Source: JBOFEH01 sp051650265 (GTDB lineage: Bacteria; Bacillota; Clostridia; Lachnospirales; Cellulosilyticaceae). Taken from it: 30,071 nucleotides of DNA. Positions 23,991-30,071 of the stretch are shown here, piece by piece; within the stretch, counting starts at the first letter, position 1; each line of letters begins with the position of its first letter. The position numbers were made by a program, and so were the translations under genes. Below the pieces are notes generated by a model that searched no databases, was not told where the DNA came from, and was given only the letters and a program-made list of their open reading frames with translations. The DNA is taken from contig JBOFIR010000226.1 of assembly GCA_051650265.1 (NCBI GenBank), positions 1 to 30,071 of the forward strand. Direction: 5' to 3'.

Positions 23991-24549
23991 ACTCATTATT
24001 ATTTTCAAGACTGAGCTGCTCATGCATCATGTCCTTGAGTTGCTGTCTATGTTCATACAGTGTACGAATATTATCTGTCACAAACGCCTCAAAAGCTTGC
24101 GCTTCATGATGAATGATCTCTAGTGTCGATTTAAGTTTGAGTTCAACTTGCTTGATGGTGTAGTCTGCATACTCGGCAGCACCCATATGTATTTCTCTTG
24201 CATCACGTCTCGCTGCATCAATAATAAACTGCGAACGCTCCTCAGCATATTTTGTAATCTCATGCTGTGCAATCATACGACTGAGCGTTTCCTCTGCTTC
24301 CTGAATCATAAGCGAAGCATCCCCCTGTGCTTCAGCTAGAATCTTATTGCGTTCCTCTACAATCCATACAGACTGCTGAATCTCTGTTGGCAACTTGTTA
24401 CGTAGATCCTGAAGGCATTCCATTAAATCATCTCTATCAACGGCAATCTTACTGCTTGCTGAAAGAAAAGCCGGTTTTGCCTCATCAAGCATCTCTTCCA
24501 TGATATCGAGTAAACTATTGATATCTTGTTCTTTCTTATTAATTCCCAC
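23989..24549 (-). CDS. Conserved coiled-coil protein next to coaD (H+-ATPase subunit H / DivIVA-like in appearance)
   Basis: A 186-aa, mostly helical protein without signal or membrane segment. It is rich in E, A, Q and R with heptad-like stretches, for example VWIVEERNKILAEAQGDASL and ERSQFIIDAARRDAREIHMG. The pattern of alanine, arginine and glutamate resembles DivIVA-like and V-ATPase subunit-H-like proteins, a resemblance of composition more than sequence. It begins with GTG, its ribosome binding site lies in the end of coaD, and it starts 2 bp after coaD, so it is cotranscribed. Function unknown; a cell-envelope or division scaffold is one guess. Confidence 0.75.
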   Translation of the reverse strand: MGINKKEQDINSLLDIMEEMLDEAKPAFLSASSKIAVDRDDLMECLQDLRNKLPTEIQQSVWIVEERNKILAEAQGDASLMIQEAEETLSRMIAQHEITKYAEERSQFIIDAARRDAREIHMGAAEYADYTIKQVELKLKSTLEIIHHEAQAFEAFVTDNIRTLYEHRQQLKDMMHEQLSLENNNE

Positions 24550-24551
24550 GC

Positions 24552-25040
24552 CTAATCCTCCTTCTTAAATTTAGCGTCTAATTTGTCCCCTACATACTCA
24601 GGTACTAAAAAATGAAAGTTTCCTCGGAACATAGCCAGTTCTCTTACAGAACTTGAACTGAGGAATGAATACTCTGCATTGGTTACCAGGAAAATCGTCT
24701 CTACACCCGGCAGAAGCTTCTTATTGATTTGTGCCATTTGCATCTCATATTCAAAATCCGTCACTGCGCGTAGGCCTCTTACAATCACACACGCATCCTT
24801 AGCCTTTGCATAATCTACAAGTAAACCAGAAAAACTATCTACTTCCACATTATCTAGGTGCGCCGCACTATGTGCCAGCATATCTATACGTTCTTCTACA
24901 GTGAACATCCCACCCTTTTTGCTGGGATTTGTCAGTACAGCTACAATAAGTAGATCCACTAAACCTGCTGCACGTTCAATAACATCCATATGTCCTTTCG
25001 TTACAGGGTCAAAACTCCCTGGATAAATACCTATTTTCAC
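24552..25040 (-). CDS. coaD: Phosphopantetheine adenylyltransferase
   Basis: A 162-aa enzyme for the penultimate CoA synthesis step (phosphopantetheine plus ATP to dephospho-CoA). The nucleotidyltransferase motif is GSFDPVTKGHMDVI (TxGH at residues 15-18), and the second motif EYSFLSSSSVRELAMF is present. Length is standard. It starts with GTG overlapping the rsmD stop (TAGTG), indicating coupled translation. rsmD-coaD adjacency is widespread. Confidence 0.97.
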   Translation of the reverse strand: MKIGIYPGSFDPVTKGHMDVIERAAGLVDLLIVAVLTNPSKKGGMFTVEERIDMLAHSAAHLDNVEVDSFSGLLVDYAKAKDACVIVRGLRAVTDFEYEMQMAQINKKLLPGVETIFLVTNAEYSFLSSSSVRELAMFRGNFHFLVPEYVGDKLDAKFKKED

Positions 25041-25594
25041 TATACTCTAGTCCTTTCATAAAAACTCATGATAGTCGTCTTGTAGTTTTTTTGTTTGATA
25101 AGTGTTAATTGCTCCGGTATAGCGATTTCATATTCTGATCCGCTCTCGAGAATGATATAGCCCGCTTCTTTAAGGAGATCTCTTGTCACAATACCGTCTA
25201 AGATCTTATCGATCCCTTCCATAGCATAAGGTGGATCTAAGAAAATAATATCAAACTTCGCCTTCTGCTCGCCAAGCATCTGAATGACACTTAAGCTATC
25301 TCTATTATACACTATCCCATCTTTTTGTAGGGAAGTTTTTTGTAAATTTTGATTGATACATGCAATTGCCGCAGGATTATTGTCTGTAAAAATCACTTTT
25401 TGCGCCCCTCGGCTCAATGCTTCGATGCCAATAGCCCCACTTCCACCAAATAAATCCAAAAATTCACATCCTGGGATATCAAATCCTATCATATTAAATA
25501 AAGTTTCTTTGATACGATCTGTGGTTGGCCTTGTATGAAGCCCTTCTGGCGCAACAAGTTTTGTCCCTCGACATTTTCCACTAATTACTCTCAC
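25040..25594 (-). CDS. rsmD: 16S rRNA (guanine966-N2)-methyltransferase
   Basis: A 184-aa SAM-dependent enzyme that methylates G966 of 16S rRNA. Signatures: MRVISGKCRGTKLVAPEG at the start, DRIKETLFNM, the SAM loop FLDLFGGSGAIGIEALSRGA and the catalytic LDPPYAM (DPPY). It starts with GTG 8 nt after AAGGAGGA. It is first of the rsmD-coaD-coiled-coil unit and has an extended -10 promoter upstream. Confidence 0.96.
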   Translation of the reverse strand: MRVISGKCRGTKLVAPEGLHTRPTTDRIKETLFNMIGFDIPGCEFLDLFGGSGAIGIEALSRGAQKVIFTDNNPAAIACINQNLQKTSLQKDGIVYNRDSLSVIQMLGEQKAKFDIIFLDPPYAMEGIDKILDGIVTRDLLKEAGYIILESGSEYEIAIPEQLTLIKQKNYKTTIMSFYERTRV

Positions 25595-25633
25595 GTCTCA
25601 CGTCCTCCTTCTAGCTGGTCATTGATTCCCCAT

Positions 25634-25642
25634 ATTATAACA
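25634..25642 (-). promoter_or_regulatory. Extended -10 promoter for rsmD-coaD
   Basis: TGTTATAAT (TGn plus perfect TATAAT) in the 59-bp gap after recG. No good -35 is seen at 17 bp, so it would depend on the extended -10. Confidence 0.6.
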
Positions 25643-25653
25643 CATTTTAACAG

Positions 25654-27717
25654 TTAGAGTGCCTTATGCATAGCCTCTTCATCCATTTTTTTGATCATAG
25701 TTGCTTTCAGTAGTGCATGCTCTGGACGCTCTAATTCACGATCTTGCCCCAGCAGACGTTCCACTGCATCTTGCGCCAACTTAAGCACTTTAGCATCACT
25801 ATAGAGATTGGCTATCTTCATCTCTGGCAGACCATGCTGCCTTGTCCCAAAGAACTCACCCGGTCCTCGAAGCTTGAGATCTGTGTCCGCAATCACAAAA
25901 CCATCTGTACTTTGTTCCATAATTTTAAGACGTTCACGTGTGACCTTATTCTTGGAATCGCTCACCAGTACACAGTACGACTGATGTTTGCCACGTCCTA
26001 CACGTCCTCTGAGCTGATGAAGCTGCGCTAGGCCAAAACGTTCTGCATTTTCAATAAGCATCACGGTCGCATTTGGGACATTGACCCCTACCTCAATAAC
26101 AGTGGTCGATACCAGTACATGGATCTCCCCTTTTGCAAACTGCTCCATAATGGCATTTTTCTCCTTCGGCTTCATCTTCCCATGAAGGTAAGCCACTACA
26201 CGCCCTGTGAACACTTCATCTTGCAGCTGCTGTGCATATTCTACAACACTCTTAAGTTCACTCTGCTTCTCATTCTCCTCAACCATCGGACAAATCACAT
26301 AGCATTGTCTACCTTCTGACATCTGCTTCTCCATAAAGCCGTAGATTCTCGGATGATATGCTGTATCCACCGCATTGGTCTTGATTGGCTGTCTCCCTGG
26401 TGGCAATTCATCAATAATAGAAATATCCATATCCCCGTAAAGGATGAGTGCTAACGTCCTAGGGATTGGTGTCGCTGTCATAACAATCACATCTGGCGTC
26501 TGTCCTTTCTCTGAGAGCTTGAGGCGCTGACGCACTCCAAAACGATGCTGCTCATCTGTAATCACAAGGCCAAGCTTTGGCATCTCGATAGGATCCTCAA
26601 TTAGTGCATGTGTTCCTACTACTACCTGAATCTCTTCTGACTGGAGTTTTTCTAACAACTCTCTTTTTTGCTTTTTAGTAGTAGACCCCGTAAGAAGGGC
26701 AACCCCAATGCCAAATGGCCCCAAGATCTCCTCCAAAAATTCATGATGTTGCCTCGCCAATACCTCTGTTGGCGCCATTAGCGCCCCCTGCATACCATTT
26801 CTAACAGCAACAAACAAACTTGCTGCTGCAACTACCGTCTTACCAGAACCTACATCTCCTTGAACCAAACGATTGGCTGCATAGGGACTTTTCATATCTT
26901 TAATGATTTCATTAAGCACACGCTTTTGTGCCCCTGTCAGCTCGTAAGGCAAGCTCCCTACAAAATCCATAAAGTCCTCCGGCACACACTTACGAATCCC
27001 ACTGCTTTTTTTACCAAAGTCCGCCTTCAATAAATTGAGGCTCATCTGAAGCATGAAGAGCTCCTCAAACACCAAGCGCTTACGCGCAGCAAAGAATCCT
27101 TCATCTGTCTTAGGGAAATGAATATGACTGATAGCTGTACTCTTACTCACAAGATCGTAGCGACTAAGCACCGCTTCTGGTAGGCGCTCCGCAACAAGTG
27201 GCAATCCTTCTTCTAAGCCTCGTGCAATGTATTGTCTAATCACCTTTTGAGAGATCCCTTTGGTCACAGGATAAATCGGCGTAATACGTGAAGCTTTTTG
27301 CACACCTTCTGCATGATCAATCTTTTCATACTCTGGGCTTTCCATCTCAATTTTGCCATATTTATGTTTAATCTTACCGTAGAAATTATAGAGTTCACCT
27401 ACATGGAACTGACCTTTCATATAAGGTTGTCCATAGAATGTAACGAATAAACTCCCCGTATCATCTTTGATACGAAAGCTAACAATAATGAGTCCACCCT
27501 TTTTCATCACCTGTGGATTACTTGCTACTTGAGCAATGATGTTGTTCTCTTCTTCCATCTGGACATCTTGTATCTTGATTACATTGCGCCGATCTTCATA
27601 TTCTTTGGGATAGTGCTCTAGAAGATCTTCTAGCGTCTCGATGCCTAGCTTATGAAGTTTCTTGCCTGTCTGCTCCCCAATTCCTTTGAGCGCTACAATC
27701 TGATCATCTAATCTCAT
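25654..27717 (-). CDS. recG: ATP-dependent DNA helicase RecG
   Basis: A 687-aa branch-migration helicase for stalled forks and recombination. N-terminal helix-hairpin-helix start (IVALKGIGEQTGKKLHKLGI), OB-fold wedge domain, then the helicase core with VQGDVGSGKTVVAAAS (Walker A), ITDEQHRFGVRQR (DExx box DEQH), VMTATPIPRTLALILYGD, and the C-terminal LRGRVGRGKHQSYCVL and LRGPGEFFGTRQHGLP motifs. The ATG at 27717 has AGGTG upstream; in-frame starts reach back to 27783 but run into the upstream terminator. Neighbour yloV is separated by that terminator. Confidence 0.97.
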   Translation of the reverse strand: MRLDDQIVALKGIGEQTGKKLHKLGIETLEDLLEHYPKEYEDRRNVIKIQDVQMEEENNIIAQVASNPQVMKKGGLIIVSFRIKDDTGSLFVTFYGQPYMKGQFHVGELYNFYGKIKHKYGKIEMESPEYEKIDHAEGVQKASRITPIYPVTKGISQKVIRQYIARGLEEGLPLVAERLPEAVLSRYDLVSKSTAISHIHFPKTDEGFFAARKRLVFEELFMLQMSLNLLKADFGKKSSGIRKCVPEDFMDFVGSLPYELTGAQKRVLNEIIKDMKSPYAANRLVQGDVGSGKTVVAAASLFVAVRNGMQGALMAPTEVLARQHHEFLEEILGPFGIGVALLTGSTTKKQKRELLEKLQSEEIQVVVGTHALIEDPIEMPKLGLVITDEQHRFGVRQRLKLSEKGQTPDVIVMTATPIPRTLALILYGDMDISIIDELPPGRQPIKTNAVDTAYHPRIYGFMEKQMSEGRQCYVICPMVEENEKQSELKSVVEYAQQLQDEVFTGRVVAYLHGKMKPKEKNAIMEQFAKGEIHVLVSTTVIEVGVNVPNATVMLIENAERFGLAQLHQLRGRVGRGKHQSYCVLVSDSKNKVTRERLKIMEQSTDGFVIADTDLKLRGPGEFFGTRQHGLPEMKIANLYSDAKVLKLAQDAVERLLGQDRELERPEHALLKATMIKKMDEEAMHKAL

Positions 27718-27751
27718 CTTTTTCACCTGCCTTTTTAACTTATAAATAGAG

Positions 27752-27779
27752 AAAAAGACTAAAGTCTCCTTTAGTCTTT
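27752..27779 (-). terminator. Intrinsic terminator after yloV
   Basis: AAAGACTAAAG pairs with CTTTAGTCTTT (11 bp) across a 4-nt loop, followed by T residues. It begins 9 bp past the yloV stop and precedes recG. Confidence 0.87.
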
Positions 27780-27788
27780 GCATTGTTC

Positions 27789-29420
27789 TTATTCTGCTGA
27801 AATCATGAAATAATATACAGGTTGGTTACCACAATGTAGCTCAACATCTGCATCTTCAAATACTTCTTCTGCAATCTCTAGATACTCACCTGCAACATCC
27901 TCTGAGATTTCTTGACCATAATAAACACTGATCATCTCTGCATCTGCATTCATTTTTTCTAGAACCTCTTTGAAAGCTTCTTTAAGGTCTTTGTTATGCA
28001 CCACAATGTTACCTTCTAAGATTCCAAGATATTCACCATCTTTGATCTCTTGACCATCGATTGTTGTATCACGTACTGCAATTGTAATTTGAGCTGTTTC
28101 AACTGTCTCCATGGCTTCTTTCATGGCCTCAGCAGAGGACTCACCTGCTCCACTACCATCATAGCTAATCATAGCTGTGATTCCTTGTGGAATCGTCTTA
28201 GTAGGGACTACAAAAACTTCACATGCTTCTTCAATCTGTGCCGCTTGGTCTGCTGCAAGAATGATATTTTTGTTGTTTGGTAAGACAATGACTTGTTTTG
28301 CATGACAACGTTTGATCGCTTCACTGATATCTTCAGTACTCGGATTCATTGTCTGACCGCCTTCGATTACCTCATCTACACCAAGACTCTTCATAATCTC
28401 AGCAATACCACTACCTGCTGCAATCGATACAAAAGCAAGGTCTTTACGTGGTGCAGTATTTTCTGCTGGTTCATCTCCCAAGATTGTAGAGTGCTGCTCA
28501 CGCATATTCTCAATCTTGATGTTTGTTAAAGCGCCAAATTCAAGTCCTTTTTGAAGTGCAAGACCTGGATCATCTGTATGCACATGAATCTTGATATATT
28601 CTTCATCAGATACCGCTACAATACTATCTCCAATTGTCTCAAGATAGTTTCTAAGCGCATCTTCGTCATAGTTTGCTTTAAGATCTCTTTGTACAATAAA
28701 CTCTGTACAGTAGCCAAAAGTAATATCATCTGTATCGAAGTTCTGAAGCGCTGCAAAAGCACCTGTTTGTACTTTTGAAGTTGGCTTTTGGATACTGATT
28801 TCAATATCACCAGTAATAACCATTGCTGCACCTTCGAGGATGCAAAGAAGCCCTTGTCCACCTGCATCGACTACACCTGCTTCTTTGAGTACAGGTAACA
28901 TATCTGGTGTTTGGTTAAGCACTTCATACCCATGAGTAAGTACTTGTCTTGCAAACTCTTCCATGTCTGTTACTTCCATGCTCACTTGCATCGCCTTAGC
29001 CGCAACTTCTCTTGCCACTGTAAGGATTGTCCCTTCCTTTGGCTTCATAACAGCTTTGTAAGCCGTGTCCACACCTTTTTGGAATGCATTAGCTAATGTA
29101 AGTGTATCAATCTTCTCTTCTGTGAGTCCACGTGCAAAACCACGGATCAGCTGTGATAAGATTACACCAGAGTTACCTCTAGCCCCTCTGAGTGAGCCTG
29201 TAGATGCCGCTTTACCAATTGCCTCAACACTTGTTGGTTCAATACTTTCTACTTCTTTTGCAGCAGCTAACATGGTAAGAGACATATTCGTACCTGTATC
29301 ACCATCTGGTACAGGGAATACGTTCATTTCATTAACCATTTGCTTCTTTTCATCTAATAATTTTGCCCCAGCCACAAACATTTCTTGTAGCATCTTGGCA
29401 TCAATTGATTCTATTTTCAC
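27789..29420 (-). CDS. DAK2 domain fatty acid kinase-like protein (YloV/FakA family)
   Basis: A 543-aa protein of FakA/YloV type. The DhaL (DAK2) ATP-binding domain is at the N-terminus with NVFPVPDGDTGTNMSLTM (metal-binding aspartates D39 and D41) and STGSLRGARGNSGVILSQL. Middle and C-terminal domains follow (GYCTEFIVQRDL, HVHTDDPGLALQKG, VVLPNNKNIILAADQA). FakA phosphorylates fatty acids bound by DegV-type FakB, feeding phospholipid synthesis with PlsX. No degV/fakB is in the window, so the substrate is inferred. GTG start with GAGGAGG upstream; 37 bp after yloU. Confidence 0.92.
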   Translation of the reverse strand: MKIESIDAKMLQEMFVAGAKLLDEKKQMVNEMNVFPVPDGDTGTNMSLTMLAAAKEVESIEPTSVEAIGKAASTGSLRGARGNSGVILSQLIRGFARGLTEEKIDTLTLANAFQKGVDTAYKAVMKPKEGTILTVAREVAAKAMQVSMEVTDMEEFARQVLTHGYEVLNQTPDMLPVLKEAGVVDAGGQGLLCILEGAAMVITGDIEISIQKPTSKVQTGAFAALQNFDTDDITFGYCTEFIVQRDLKANYDEDALRNYLETIGDSIVAVSDEEYIKIHVHTDDPGLALQKGLEFGALTNIKIENMREQHSTILGDEPAENTAPRKDLAFVSIAAGSGIAEIMKSLGVDEVIEGGQTMNPSTEDISEAIKRCHAKQVIVLPNNKNIILAADQAAQIEEACEVFVVPTKTIPQGITAMISYDGSGAGESSAEAMKEAMETVETAQITIAVRDTTIDGQEIKDGEYLGILEGNIVVHNKDLKEAFKEVLEKMNADAEMISVYYGQEISEDVAGEYLEIAEEVFEDADVELHCGNQPVYYFMISAE

Positions 29421-29457
29421 TTTAAGTGCCTCCTCAAAACAGGTTACGTGATGCAGA

Positions 29458-29814
29458 CTAGTTATCTACTCTGACACCTTCAACATATATTTTAATTTGT
29501 TGTATTTCCAAACCAAGTATCTCTTTGACTTTATACTTTACTGTGCTCATTAAATTGTCGGTTACGGCTGAAATCTTAGTTCCGTACTCAACAATGACAT
29601 GGAATTCTATATTAATCTTGTTATCAACAACTTCTACTGCAATCCCTCTTGAAAGGTTCTCACCTTTTAGAAGCTGTACAATACCGTCTTTTACATTTCG
29701 AGCAGCCATACCTACTATCCCATAGCACTCCATGGCTGTAATACCGCTAATTTGTGCAATAACTTCCTCATCAATTAGAATCGTTCCATATTCGTTTGTA
29801 AATGTTCCTGCCAT
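29458..29814 (-). CDS. Asp23/Gls24 family envelope stress protein (YloU)
   Basis: A 118-aa Asp23/Gls24 (DUF322) protein: GTILIDEEVIAQISGITAMECYGIVGMA opening, then the conserved VVDNKINIEFHVIVEYGTKI and a C-terminal VKYKVKEILGLEIQQIKIYVEGV. Family members are alkaline-shock or envelope-associated proteins; the YloU member always precedes yloV and its role is not known. AAAGGAGG before the ATG. It is divergent from rpmB with a promoter in the gap. Confidence 0.93.
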   Translation of the reverse strand: MAGTFTNEYGTILIDEEVIAQISGITAMECYGIVGMAARNVKDGIVQLLKGENLSRGIAVEVVDNKINIEFHVIVEYGTKISAVTDNLMSTVKYKVKEILGLEIQQIKIYVEGVRVDN

Positions 29815-29856
29815 GACATAACCTCCTTTTATTTTAAAGCCTGTCTGTTTATTGCC

Positions 29857-29865
29857 ATTATATCA
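29857..29865 (-). promoter_or_regulatory. Extended -10 promoter for yloU-yloV
   Basis: TGATATAAT (TGn plus perfect TATAAT), 43 bp before the yloU start. The -35 is weak (TTTATT at 18 bp). Confidence 0.65.
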
Positions 29866-29950
29866 CAATCGTATAGTATAAATAAAGTACTTCTCTTCAC
29901 ATCCCTGTCAACATTTTAGATATTTCCAAAATAAATATTCTCTAACAGAC

Positions 29951-29979
29951 TTGAAATATGATTTATTATCTGTTAAAAT
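29951..29979 (+). promoter_or_regulatory. Sigma-A promoter for rpmB
   Basis: TTGAAA (29951-29956), a 17-bp spacer and TAAAAT (29974-29979). It lies 45 bp before the rpmB start. The rest of the 210-bp gap between yloU and rpmB is AT-rich with no other feature seen. Confidence 0.75.
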
Positions 29980-30024
29980 AGCAGTTGTTATGTCACGGAT
30001 TTATTGAACAAGGAGGTGTTTCAA

Positions 30025-30071
30025 ATGGCAAAATGCGAAATTTGCTCAAAAGACGTGCACTTTGGTATTAA
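30025..30071 (+). CDS. rpmB: 50S ribosomal protein L28, N-terminal fragment
   Basis: The first 15 codons (MAKCEICSKDVHFGI) are visible; the gene continues past the right edge. The CxxC at residues 4-7 marks the zinc-type L28. AAGGAGGTG lies at normal distance before the ATG. The divergent rpmB/yloU-yloV arrangement is conserved in Firmicutes. Confidence 0.95.
   Translation, partial: MAKCEICSKDVHFGI

Noticed and set aside
1..30071. Mobile element, phage, CRISPR or defence island
   Set aside because: Genes are conserved core functions with tight spacing; no transposase, integrase, direct-repeat array or tRNA-flanked insertion was seen.

Overview
The window is a dense, almost purely chromosomal core-gene segment of a low-GC Firmicute. 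The gene order (divergent rpmB, then yloU, yloV, recG, rsmD, coaD, yceD, rpmF, plsX, acpP, rnc, smc, ftsY, ylxM, ffh, rpsP, khpA, rimM, trmD, rplS, rbgA, rnhB, ylqG/ylqH-like genes) closely follows the Bacillus subtilis ylo/ylq and ylb regions as I know them. The pta-ackA pair, the sporulation-type gene ylbJ, the radical SAM DUF512 protein next to der, zinc-type L28 and L32, and the protein sequences together suggest an anaerobic, probably spore-forming member of the Clostridia, possibly Lachnospirales. The genus cannot be fixed from the sequence alone.

Layout. About 1-21.4 kb lies on the minus strand, so it reads right to left. 1-7 kb: der (start only), the DUF512 radical SAM protein, pgeF/yfiH, yraN, an FlhB C-terminal-like protein, a FliK-like protein, rnhB, and two signal peptidase I genes on either side of rbgA. 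These genes overlap or nearly touch. 7-9.3 kb: rplS with its own promoter and structured leader, trmD, rimM, khpA, rpsP. 9.4-16.9 kb: ffh and ylxM (own consensus promoter), ftsY with a 33-bp tandem repeat, smc, rnc. 17-21.4 kb: acpP with its own promoter and terminator, plsX, rpmF (58 aa), yceD with its own promoter, ackA and pta. 21.5-24 kb: a plus-strand island, tmcAL and ylbJ, ending at a shared bidirectional terminator. 24-29.8 kb: minus-strand genes again, namely a coiled-coil protein, coaD, rsmD, recG, yloV and yloU. 30 kb: divergent start of rpmB.

How the genes work together. Most serve ribosome synthesis and tRNA/rRNA modification (rplS, rpsP, rpmF, rpmB, rimM, rbgA, trmD, tmcAL, rsmD, rnc, khpA), protein targeting and export (ffh, ftsY, ylxM, two lepB), chromosome upkeep (smc, recG, rnhB, yraN), phospholipid/acyl-carrier supply (plsX, acpP, possibly yloV) and CoA/acetyl-CoA metabolism (coaD, pta, ackA).

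There is no gene-free stretch longer than 300 bp. The largest gaps are about 210 bp (yloU/rpmB promoters), 129 bp (pta/tmcAL) and 130 bp (rnc/acpP). I see no IS element, prophage, CRISPR array, tRNA, rRNA or defence system, and nothing that amounts to an undescribed system. The points worth a second look are regulatory or structural details: the three-segment rplS leader, the ftsY minisatellite, a hairpin around a lepB ribosome binding site, an operator-like palindrome at the pta promoter, and the coiled-coil protein beside coaD.
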